From Thozetella sp. PMI_491 (Eukaryota; Ascomycota; Sordariomycetes; Chaetosphaeriales; Chaetosphaeriaceae): a stretch of 64,000 bases of DNA. Shown here piece by piece: positions 54,601 to 64,000 of this stretch. Every line of letters starts with the position of its first letter. The first letter of the stretch is position 1. A program made the translations under genes and the position numbers. The notes under the pieces were generated by a model. The model ran no database searches. It saw only the letters and a list, made by a program, of their open reading frames with translations, and was not told the DNA's origin. Location: the NCBI GenBank assembly GCA_021432635.1, contig MU270041.1, forward strand, positions 406,133 to 470,132, read 5' to 3'.

Positions 54601-57534
54601 ACCTAGCGGTGTCAATCGTCAAACCACCGGTGGTAGTGCCCTCGGCAGCAGTCCAGAGGAGTTCGTCGTGTGAGAAGCATGGCTGGCGCCGGAAGAGCTG
54701 CAGCCTCTCCACGCCAGACAAGCCGTACGGCTCCCAATCGCAAGGGGCGAAGTTAACAGCTTCGTTGAAATTGAAGCCGTGATTGAACCCAGCATGGTAT
54801 GCCTGAGGGAACGTTATGACGAACTGGCCAGCGCGCTGGTCCAGGGCATATACTCGAACACCCGCCTTCTTGAGCTGCTCTGGGGTTAAGAGCGTGACCA
54901 ACTGGAACAGAAGGTCCGGCTGCGTCTCGAAGAGCTCCGGGACCGCCTCACGCATTGCATTCTCGAACTTCTCCGCATCCTCGGCTGGGATTCCGTACCA
55001 CGTCTTCGTAGCGCCGAAGTGTTGGTAGTTGGCAGAGTACGAGTAATGGTCCTCGTTGTGCCAGCAGAAGGTCGAAAAGATCATGCCCACGTAGACCCAG
55101 GGAACCGTCATGCCCGATATGTCCGATTTGATGTGCCTGAACAGACTCTTATCGTGGAGCGGCAGGATGTTGAGGTTCCAGGGGTCCGTCGAGTACGGGT
55201 CTTCGGGGTTCTTCTCGAGGGTGGGAAATCCCGAGCCATGAGTCGTGCAGTGGATGTCCGCGCCGTACTCGACCTCGACGGTCTCCTCTAGATCGGCGAC
55301 GAGCCTCCAGAACTCGCGCTCGACGTCGTCCTCGGTCACGGGCCGGTGGCAGTTGAGGGTGGGGTCGACGGGCATCTTGTTCTCAAAGTAGCCCTGCTTG
55401 AAATCGGCCGCCTTCTCCTGGAACTGCTTTAGTGAATATAGGCCGCCTTCCTCGAATCCAAACTGCCCATCGCCGACAAGACATCGCGGGCAGTTCCATT
55501 CCGTCTCTGGCTTGATCTTGACCTGGGGGTCCAAGCAGCTGCCGTGGTAGCCGTGGTCACACGACTCGCATTGAAGGAAAAAATTGCCCACATTGCGACC
55601 TTTGCCGCACTGTTCGCATTTCTAGGGCGTCGTCAGTCTAGTCCAACATAAACGCGCGAGGGCAAGGCTCGCTCACCTCTGCAGCGGCCGAAGCTTCATC
55701 CCGATGGATCCGGGGCACGGAGGGGCGGAACAGGGACATGTGGGACCCCGCCACAGTAGGGACGGTATCTGCATTGCATGCATTAGCTAAGATCCTGCAC
55801 CAATGAGATGCAGCGTCTGGGTTCCGCTGAGAAGAGCCAAGTGCATGACTCGAAGCGCCACAAAAATCGCACCGAGAGTTGGAACAAGGAGCGGGATGGT
55901 GTGATCGCATCGGGTAGTTGCTTCTCAGCCGCTATCACAACTGGGAGCGGCGACCAGTCTCAACAGCAAAAATGGTCTCGCTGTCGCAGCGGTTCCTAGG
56001 GCGCGCACGAGGGAAAAGATGCACAGGTATCAAAAGGACTCACCCTTCTTTAGCCGCTTGCTCCTTCGGCTACCGGCCTCGCTATCATCCTTGTCGGCGC
56101 TATTCTCCTTCTTGGAGTCCAGGCTCTCGCAGCTGAGCTGGCGCTTGAGCGCGTTTGCTGGACCCAAACTTGATGGACGATACTCGGGGGTGTTCTTTGC
56201 CGACGAGAAGGGAGTTCCAAACTGCTTCGGCGGCGTGAGACCGTTGGGTTCGGTGACCGCCAGTGGGCGGTTCACGCTAGTAAACCCGCCCGAATTGACG
56301 GCGGTGAACCCGCCCGAATTGATCGCAGTGAAGCCACCTCCATTGCTGATCTGGGGGGCAGCTAGGGGCGAGCCCGTGGCCTTGGGGCTGTCGTCTCGGG
56401 AATGGCCATTCATGGTCGCTTGTAGAGCGTCGGTGGCGTGGCGGGCGGGCGAATCGCCTCGCAGGCTCGAGGGAGTCTGAACATTCGATCGCTTCATGGG
56501 ACTCGGAGCAGGGCTGGGCGTGAGCGGGCCGCCGTACTCGAGCTCGAGTTGCTGGTGCACTCCTGGCTTCGCAATTCGAAGATACTCCTCGTAGGGGCAG
56601 AGCCATTTCTGGTACGAGTTCTTCAACGAGGTAGACAGAGAAGACATGATCTTTCCGCTGTAGCCCAGATCGCGGCCAATCTCAGCCCATTTCTTGTGCT
56701 TGCAGACCTTGTCAAATCCGCCGCGCGCTTCGACAGCTTTCTTGAGGCGGTACAGATCCAGCGGCTTCTTGTCGACATAGGGCCATCGGGTAAGATTGTT
56801 GCCATGCTGCTTGTGAAACTTCGCCAATTGATCAAGGTATGTGAGGTTCGCACGGGTGCCTGACCGTGGTTAGCTCTTGCAGGGTGAGCGGGCCAGGACA
56901 AAAGGCGAGGCACCGGGGGTGGTGGGAGACATACTGCCCTCGACCGAGTTCAGCTCTTGTTTGCGAGTACGGAAATGGAATTTCTGTGATCCAGTTAGCA
57001 CCAAACTCTTGACTCTAGCTCGTCCGAAAGGCCACGAGTGCTAGGAGACGCAGGCGCGGGACCTCCTCCAAATGAATGGTTGAGCTCGGGGCGACTCACC
57101 TCCGTGTCAATCGCGAAGGGAGGGTTCCAGGAATCCGGCGGAATGATCTTGCAGAGGCCGTATTGCTGAGCTTCGACCCTGATCTTGCGAATGTACTCGA
57201 AGGGGTCTTTCCACTCCTCCTCGGTCGGCCGGTAGGTAGGTGCCTCCTGCAGGCCATGGGGTCGGTTCTTCCGCTGCACTGGCTCCTTGGACGCGGTCGG
57301 CGAGCCGCGCCTCTCGACGGACCGCAGGTCCAGTTTGGCGCTTGTCATGGAGCTCAACGGCGGGATCTGAGGGTTCGTCGGGTGGTAGCCATTCGAGTTG
57401 ACCTGAGCGGGTTTCGCCTTCGAAGAGCCTGTCGAGTTCGAGGCCGAGGCGATGGCGGGTGAGGCCCTCGCGCTGGTTGTCAGCCCTGACCCTCCTGGCG
57501 CGGCCAGCCCGCCCGTCAAGGACGCCGAGACCAT
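51677..57534 (-). CDS. KDM5-type histone H3K4 demethylase (JmjN-ARID-PHD-JmjC-PHD)
   Basis: Five exons (57534-57100, 56983-56935, 56859-56044, 55768-55677, 55621-51677) join in phase into 1778 residues. KDM5/Lid2/Jhd2 enzymes remove methyl groups from histone H3 Lys4 with Fe(II) and 2-oxoglutarate. In order: JmjN (about 98-160, ending [12 protein letters not shown] over the exon 1-2 join), ARID (about 168-260, [26 protein letters not shown]), PHD1 from 465 ([20 protein letters not shown]), JmjC with the Fe ligands in [14 protein letters not shown] (His about 652), a C5HC2 zinc segment ([15 protein letters not shown]), a long PLU-1-like helical region, and PHD2 ([22 protein letters not shown]). 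The C-terminal 350 residues are low complexity and end acidic. Between ARID and PHD1 lie three short GGFT-type repeats. Confidence 0.93.
56274..56348 (-). repeat. three-fold GGFTxxNS coding repeat
   Basis: Inside exon 3 of the demethylase gene the code reads three near copies of GGFT(A/S)(I/V)NS. The DNA copies are close to 24 bases each and nearly identical, which points to recent tandem duplication in the disordered linker. Confidence 0.75.
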
Positions 57535-60086
57535 GGCCGTCTTCGCTCAGGGCTGCTTAGAGCAGGATTCGGGGGATTTCGTTCGGACGCAGCCGTCGTG
57601 CGTCGGGGAATCGTGGTCGGATGGGGTGGGTAGCAAGAGATATCATCACAGCTGTTCTCGGCGCATTCTGATCCGGGGGAAGAGGCCAGCGGCGCGACAC
57701 GAGGACCAACCGAAGGCGAGACAAAATGCAGAGGCAGGGTACAGGTGTTGGTTGCGCCGGCGCCTCGGTTTTTGTTGTTTTTCGGCAGGAGAGGGTCTGC
57801 CTAGAGTGGGTTGCGAAGGGAAGGAATTCGTGGGCTAGGGCGAACCGGGGGGAGAACAAAGTATAATGGGGGCAGATGCCGCCGCACCGGCCTAAGATGC
57901 TGCACCACGACGAAGACGGCCCAGGGTGCGCGGAATTGAAGTGAATTGCAGCAGCTATGCACTCAGCGGATGATGCAGTGAAATGTTGCAAGTCGCCATG
58001 CACGAATTGGAGGGATACGGGGTCGAGTGATTCCGTAGCCGTATGTCGGGACGGGGGTTTGGGGGTGGACTTGTAAAAACGGAAGGGAGGTTGGACGAAA
58101 GGACGGGGGGCGGAGGTAGAAGTGGCAGGAACCTACTAGGGTGGGAACATCGAACGGGGACGACCCTCTGAGGCGGAGACGGCAAGGTGGGAAAGACGCA
58201 TATGGATGGGGCCATGCGCTACGGTAAAAGCAACCTCATCGCAGCCAAGCCCGGGCGTGAACGGGCGGAGGCGCAAAAGAGCAGTCTACGTGGTATTACG
58301 CATCATTCGTTGCCCTCCACCCCCCCCCCCCCCCCTTCTCCCCCATACCATATCCTCTTGCTTGCAGCTGGCGATGGGGCGCTCGCCATGCATATTTGTA
58401 CCAAAAAAGAAAAAGAGGGAAATAAAAAAAGAGCGGCCATTCCCCTTTGGCCGGGGCGCGAGCCTCTCCTTCCCACGCAGCATGACCATTTCACCATTTC
58501 GCAGGTGGGTGTCCACGCCGTACGTGAAAGGCGCAACAGATCCGAGGAGGCACCAAGGGAGGCTCATGTGACATACAGTTCGGGGTGTAGTATTCAGGCT
58601 GACAATCGACACGAGGGGAGGAGGGGTGGAAGGTTGCCAGGCTCGCAGCGCGCCGGTCAAGAAGTGGGCTTGGATCGAAAGTACCTGCCCCGTCCTCTGT
58701 ATGCGTGGCCCGGCTGGCGGGCGCATTATTTGCTGCATGTTGGCACCGTGCATATGGGATGGGCGGCAGTTTGGGCGCATTTTTCTTTTTATTCTTATCT
58801 TCCAGGTCCGGAGGACGCAAAGGGGCCAAAAGGGTAGTTCCCAGTGGGGACCGGCGCGATTTTTTTTTATTATAAAATGGCCCCCCAGGAACCCCCAGGA
58901 GTCGTGCGATCTGCCTGCCGCTTCCAGCGTTTCGGCCAGGTTGTTCCTAGGTCAAGGTCAAGGGAGTCTATGAGGCACGCAAATCTGCTGCAAATGAGCG
59001 GTGCGGCGACGCCGGGGTGCCCAGGCTGGCTACTATTGTATGCGTACTAGCCGGGCCGAGCAAAGTACCATAGTACCACACAGGTTGGTCAGCAAGACTG
59101 GGGGTGGTGGAATCAGCAGAGCATTGGCAATCGGACTTTGTGTAACGGGCGCGGGGGGACAAGTATAGCTCAGGGACAGCCGCCGCGAGGAAGCGGGAAA
59201 TAGGACACGACGACGAGCGAACAGACTCCGATGGATTCATCTCGGTTGGTTTTTTTTTTTTTGTGGCCAGATTGACACGATTGTTGGGTACGTGCGTGTC
59301 CATCTGGAACAAGCAAGGCGCCGGATCCAGGCGCACGAGCTGAGGAGAGACCATGAAAAAAATAGGTGGGCGATCTGATATCGGCAGGGGGTCCGGCCAT
59401 GGCCGCTCGGCTAGCGAGCCAATCAGCAAAGACTGACGTTAGAAATAGGTGCAAAAGCCCACGGTCGTGGGATGTGCGGGGGCCTTACTCCGACCCTCCA
59501 GTGGCACGTGCGCCGGATTCGGCAGTGTTTGCCCCCAAGTCCCGACCTCACCTCTGAGAAGATCGCACGATTAGCTCGGCAGCCTCAAAAGATAGGCTGT
59601 GGTCGGCGTGCTCTCTCAGGAAGGTATCGGCGGCTTGAAATGCGTCACCTGCCCTGTCCCCCTACTCATGTCTACCTTTTAGGCCGACTCTGCTTTGCAC
59701 CCGCAGCCAAGGCTAGCACAAAGGGAGCAGCTATACAAGTAGCCGACCGCCTTCCCCACCTTTCCAGACTCCCCATGTAACGGATCCCCCACACCATGTC
59801 AAATATCAACCACCTCGTCGCCACAGCGGCCAACGTTCTGCTCTACACATGCTACGCAGTGTTGTAAATTAGTGTCCTAAGTAGCTTCCAAGACAGCAAG
59901 GACGGTAAGATGCAGGTGCATAGCATAGATATATTCAATTCCAGCGCCTCGGTTGGGGGATGTCCCGGGTATCATGTGCCTATAAACAGTAATGGTTCCA
60001 GTCCCATCAGCTCTGAGCAGGGGGAAGTACCACCGCCATCTTCCTGTCCCCGTATCTTGTGTGAATTCGCCGCGCGGAGCATCATA
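57535..60086. other. 2.5 kb intergenic region without a supported gene
   Basis: This space carries the 5' side of the demethylase gene and the 3' flank of SLX1. It has a run of 16 C (58320-58335), a run of T near 59249-59262 and other homopolymers. Frames up to about 216 codons occur but none shows family features or Met-context support. Confidence 0.45.
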
Positions 60087-61174
60087 TCACGACTTTACGG
60101 TTCTCTTCCGCTTCACCTTCAAAAGCTTCTCAACCTCCTTCGCTCCTCTAACTCGGAGCGTGAGTTCCTTCATCATATCTCCCCACTGCACATCACCGCC
60201 GCAGCTGGGGCAGGTGCCACGTACGGGCAAGATGCTGTCCTTCTCCTCACCTGGGAGAAGATGTCGGCTCCAGCAGGATAGGTGGCCCACGCCTTCGCAG
60301 CCTAGATTGGTGCACAAGGCGTAAAGCCCGTCCCCGGACGCCATCGCTTCGCGGCAGACGACGCAATTGCCCTCCTTCTCGAAATCAAAGACCGCCTTCC
60401 CCTTCGCCACGTATTCTTTCATAGGAGCGTAGTCGAGCGGGAGGGCGTGGATCCCATGCATCTCCGGCTCCGACCCTCCGCCGACCACAGGCATCTCGAG
60501 GGCGGCCGGATCGGCGTCGGGGGAGACGGCGCGCTCGAGCGCCCCTGCCTCAAAGTCGGTCACAATCAGCAGATCCTCCCGGAGCGACTCCTTGGTCCCT
60601 GCGGACCACTTTCGCCATGCCTCGTGCACGTCGGGCGCGAAGAAGTGCAGCGTGAGCGGCCAGCGCGAGAAGCTAGGCACGCGCAGGAGGAGGTGCAGGT
60701 TGGACAGGATGGAGACGAGGCTAGCGCGCGGGCGCCGAGGCATCCCGTTCCTCTTGTGGCCAGAGGAGACGGCGATTCGCGAGGACGAAGGAATGTGCAA
60801 GGATAGGTGCGGGTTGGTCAGGGCCCATCTGGAAGGCAGTGGCTTAGCACGGGATCCCGGCGCGGCACGGAAGTGTGCATGACGCAGGGGCTAGTAAGGG
60901 GGGGTTGAGAGAAGCAGGCGTGGTGAGATGAGACTTACTCGAATTTCAAGGCACCCACCGAGCTCGGGAATCCAGAAACCAGCGCGACCATCTCCCAGGG
61001 CCGCAGGCTGCTGCGCGAGGTTCGCGCTGCCCCGCCTTTGGCCTTACCGTTGTGCTGGTTCAGGCGCCGGGGCGGGTTCGGAGTCGACCCTATGTACAAT
61101 GATGCATGGCGTACAGTCGATCGGAGGACGTAGACAGTGTACAAAGCCGGTATAGGCTTGGAGAGTACCGCCAT
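60087..61174 (-). CDS. SLX1: structure-specific endonuclease subunit Slx1
   Basis: Exons 61174-60939 and 60828-60087 give 325 residues. Slx1 with Slx4 cuts branched DNA such as replication forks and Holliday junctions in the nucleus. The GIY-YIG nuclease domain fills the N-terminal 90 residues: YTVYVLRS (the GIY position reads VYV), [20 protein letters not shown] with the catalytic Arg, and [12 protein letters not shown]. The join of the exons gives [14 protein letters not shown], the usual continuation with the catalytic Glu. The C-terminal zinc finger is present: [22 protein letters not shown] and [14 protein letters not shown]. Length and order match fungal Slx1. It lies tail to head with PRP9 on the minus strand. 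Confidence 0.94.
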
Positions 61175-61641
61175 GTTGTGTGGGCAGTGGCTGTTTGGCT
61201 GACTGCGGGTTCGATGTCAAGTGAGCTTTTGTTGGATTCTCGACGAAGTCAATCAGGGCTCCAGGTATTCGTATCGGTGCAGCGATCGCGACGAGCCATT
61301 CGCAAGATGACCATCCCTAGAAATAACGATTGCTGAGACCCAAACGAGGGCCATTTGCCAGGCAGAAATGGCGGACGCGGGGTTGCAAACGTGGGAGTGC
61401 GGGATGTAAGGTTTTGGAGCGTTGGCGCGGCGATGTCAGGTGCCCCACCGCGGCGCGTTCTCACCGAGGTGAAGGCCGAGCCGCCTCGTAGCCAGCTACA
61501 GAACCAAAAGACGGAGTCACCGGAGCAAATATTTGCAGAAACCCCAATACTTTTTTTTCTACAATTTACTAGGTCCTCTGGTTGAACCAGCTCGGTCATA
61601 TCAATTACAAATTGCGGCTTTCCGCCGGCCTATGGGTGAAC
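61175..61641. other. intergenic, SLX1 promoter region
   Basis: About 470 bases between two minus-strand genes; nothing beyond short frames is seen. Confidence 0.5.
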
Positions 61642-63203
61642 CTAGAGCAATCCCTGCTTCTGCAAGTCGTAGTAGACCTTCTCCGGCATAACGTTGCCCT
61701 CAGCATCCTCCATCTGCACAACACTGCCGTCGTCAACCTTGCTTTGCCTATCGTCCCGTTGCATCTTGTCCCATAACCTGAGCGCCTCCTGGATGTCGGT
61801 GATGTCTCGGAACAGATGTGTGTTTGTTACCCCCAAGCACTTGAGACCGTGGATGTGTCGGCTCTCGTTAAAGTGCTTGTCGAATGCGCGCCGGCCTCGG
61901 TAGATCCAGTTTCCGCAGATCTCGCAGGGGAACTCGACGCCGAGGCCGTGGAGTCGGTAAAGCCAGAAGGGAATAGGCTTGCCATCCCACGCCAGGGGCA
62001 GCTTGAGCGGATTGTAAATCCTCTCCTCGCCCTCGTCTTCGTCGCCTTCTTCCTGGTTGCCCGCCTGCTCGCTCGCCGCGGTCTGGGTGAACAGGTTCTC
62101 CAGCTCCTGCGCACGTTCCCTGTCTGTCATTCCCTGCCTGCGCTCGACGTTCACCTTGGTGTCCTCTCTCTCTGTGCTCATTGCCGCTGCCAACTTCTTC
62201 ACCTTGAACTCGCGGTCCGCAATCGCACGCTCCTTCAGCCGATGCGCTGTCGGAACTCCGTTGGCGGACTGGGACGCCCCTTGCCTCTCAGCGAGCTCCT
62301 TGGCCGCCTTGACATGCTTTTTCCCGGGCAAATGGCCTTTGTATGTGTTCTCGTTCTTGAACTCCTTCTCGCAAGCGTTGCACCAAACGGCGTCGGGCGA
62401 GCTGAGCGCCTTAGATGGTCCGTTCTTGGCTCCGGCCGTCTCTGTTTGCCATCCGGGTACCTCATCCTTCTCCCAAGCCGTCTCAAAATCCTGCGCCCAG
62501 CCGGCGAACACTTTTTCGAGATTCTCCAATGGCCGCGTGCGCTGCATGAAAGACTCCAGATACGCAATCAGCTCCCCCAAGTATTTGACGTATTGGTCGC
62601 TGATCTTGTCCGACCGCTTTAGCCCGCCCGCCCCAGGTGTGAAATCGTCAAATACTTGGAGATATACGAGATATGGGAGTCGCTTGACGTTGGGGAGGTT
62701 GAGGTATGACTCGTGGCACGAGGAGAGGTCGAAGAAGCGGCCGAACGCCTCCTCTCCAGAAAAGAGGGAATCGACGATGTACGGCATACCGCCGTCCTCT
62801 CCTGCCTTGTTGTGACGGTACCGCAGTTCGGAATTCTCTGCTTGCTCGTTCGGGTAGCGCGCATGATGCTCTCTGATCTCGCCGACTTGGCGATAGAACT
62901 CGTCGAAGGGGTCGCCCGAGCTGATCTGCTGGACCTCCTTCAACCGTTGGCCCGAGGCATCTTGATACAGCGTAAGAAGCTCTTCGGATTGTTTCTGGAT
63001 CTGTTCAAGTAGTTGAGATACCTCATGGTCTCTGTTTAGGCGGTCACGGATCTAAGGGCGCATGGTCAGTTCAGGCACGGGGAGGGGCGGGCGGACGCGA
63101 CGAGGCCACTCACGTGTTTTGGCTCCTCCGCGATGCGCTCGGCAATGCCCTGCTCGAGCCGCTCCAGATCCTCATGAATGTATCGCTGGTCTTCCACCAA
63201 CAT
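61642..63203 (-). CDS. PRP9: splicing factor SF3a subunit 3 (SF3A3/Prp9)
   Basis: Exons 63203-63114 and 63051-61642 give 499 residues. Prp9/SF3a60 is part of the SF3a complex of the U2 snRNP and is needed for pre-spliceosome assembly. Exon 1 encodes the helical start MLVEDQRYIHEDLERLEQG; exon 2 continues IRDRLNRDHEVSQLLEQIQ. The family blocks FDEFYRQVGEIREHH, SGEEAFGRFFDLSSCHESYLN and LPYLVYLQVFDDF follow. A matrin-type C2H2 finger is at CNACEKEFKNENTYKGHLPGKKH-like sequence (shown here only as CNACEKEF...HLPGKKH), and the C-terminal finger is FPCEICGNW...HFNESRH with HIHGLKCLG. The end DLQKQGLL is normal. The start codon shares a short divergent promoter with FAL1. Confidence 0.95.
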
Positions 63204-63486
63204 CTTGGGCAAGTTGTGATGGTCAAAACGATATGGTTACGTTGGCTAGGAAGGACGAATGGAGGTCCGCAAGGCTGAAGAATTGAGAAGGCTGTCGCGA
63301 AATTTTGGGTGGCGGAGGGTTCTTTCGATCGGGCTTTGGCCAATCATGACCCATGGAAGCACCAAAATGATCCACTTCCCAGTCATGTCAACACCAGCCA
63401 GAGTTTTGCCGGCGCAACTTTTCTTGACTTCAACCCGCATTCATACCTCCAACCATTGTGAATCTGCATTCTACAACGTCGACAAG
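63204..63486. promoter_or_regulatory. 283-base bidirectional promoter, PRP9 / FAL1
   Basis: Only 283 bases separate the two divergent start codons. No TATA box is seen for either gene, as is common for shared housekeeping promoters. An upstream in-frame ATG for FAL1 at 63259 would overlap most of this region and is unlikely to be used. Confidence 0.55.
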
Positions 63487-64000
63487 ATGGCTGAAGGAAG
63501 CGGGATCGATCGCAAGGCGGATGAGAAAATTCAGTTCACCACCTCGAAAGAGGTCACAGTGCACCCGACTTTCGAGTCGATGTCACTGAAGGGTACGTAG
63601 CCTTGCTCCGAGGAACATGCTCTGCACCTTCGGGAAAGCCTGCCATACGGCATCGACACAATTCGTACTGACACCATGCTCCAGAGAGCCTTCTCAGAGG
63701 TATCTATGCCTATGGCTACGAGTCCCCGTCCGCCGTGCAGTCGCGCGCCATCGTGCAGATCTGCAAGGGCCGCGACACCATCGCCCAGGCCCAGTCCGGC
63801 ACGGGAAAGACGGCCACGTTTTCGATCAGCATGCTGCAGGTTATCGACACGAGCCTGCGCGAGACACAAGCACTGGTCCTTTCCCCCACGCGCGAGTTGG
63901 CGACTCAGATCCAGAGTGTCGTTATGGCGCTGGGCGACTACATGAACGTGCAGTGCCACGCGTGCATCGGCGGCACGAACGTGGGCGAGGACATCAGGAA
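63487..64000 (+). CDS. FAL1: DEAD-box RNA helicase Fal1/eIF4A3-like, N-terminal part (cut by window edge)
   Basis: Exon 1 (63487-63592) and exon 2 (from 63685, open to the edge) give about 140 residues. Fal1/eIF4A3 is an ATP-dependent RNA helicase acting in 18S rRNA processing in yeast and in the exon junction complex in many other eukaryotes. The N-terminus [20 protein letters not shown] leads to TFESMSLK, and across the intron [19 protein letters not shown], the Q-motif region. Walker A is AQSGTGKT and motif Ia is [10 protein letters not shown], followed by [11 protein letters not shown]. The first four positions of family-specific residues favour Fal1/eIF4A3 over general eIF4A. The helicase domain continues beyond the window. 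The frame also stays open to an upstream ATG at 63259, judged to be 5' UTR. Confidence 0.9.

Noticed and set aside
1-64000. Transposons, LTR elements or other virus-like fossils
   Set aside because: No reverse transcriptase, integrase, transposase or long terminal repeat was recognised anywhere in the window.

Overview
This is a window of filamentous ascomycete (Pezizomycotina, most likely Sordariomycetes) chromosomal DNA. Genes are split by short introns of about 50 to 120 bases with GT..AG ends, intergenic spaces are 0.3 to 2.5 kb, and GC content is fairly high. The families are typical of a plant-matter-degrading mould: a NACHT STAND receptor, a HET-domain protein, a CBM1 protein, a PA14-type GH3 glucosidase, and a regulator with C2H2 plus Zn2Cys6 fingers. 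Most gene models were spliced by hand; where exon coordinates are listed, the exon lengths sum to a multiple of three. I saw no convincing tRNA, rRNA, transposon, LTR element or CRISPR array.

Layout. At the left edge lies the start of a 3-ketosphinganine reductase gene (minus strand, cut by the window). From 0.9 to 15.5 kb is an accessory block: an isopenicillin N acyltransferase-like N-terminal-nucleophile enzyme, a succinate-semialdehyde-type dehydrogenase, a Baeyer-Villiger-type flavin monooxygenase, a short-chain dehydrogenase, a two-finger-type transcription factor and an allantoate/anion-type MFS permease. Together they look like a metabolic gene cluster with its own regulator and transporter. 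From 15.9 to 21.7 kb is a 1506-residue Goodbye-like/NACHT/helical-repeat/ZZ-like-finger receptor with a small possibly myristoylated protein just upstream.

From 22.8 to 29.4 kb are housekeeping genes: GTR1 (TORC1 signalling), SHP1/p47 (Cdc48 adaptor), and MIM1 and OXA1, mitochondrial outer- and inner-membrane insertion factors, side by side. From 30.5 to 41.2 kb are an F-box-like/2EXR-like protein, an extended SDR, the GH3 glucosidase, a small secreted CBM1 protein next to it, an aldo-keto reductase and a three-repeat Myb-like protein. From 42.2 to 50.9 kb are URC4 (uracil catabolism), a 4.5 kb stretch with no gene I can support, and a HET-domain gene.

From 51.7 to 64 kb are a KDM5-type histone demethylase (JmjN-ARID-PHD-JmjC-PHD), SLX1 endonuclease subunit, PRP9/SF3A3 and, divergent from it across 283 bases, the start of FAL1 (eIF4A3-like), cut by the right edge. 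The two most unusual items are the unassigned 0.9-15.5 kb cluster and the receptor with its neighbour. The CBM1-only protein is a gene that needs two introns to be seen at all.
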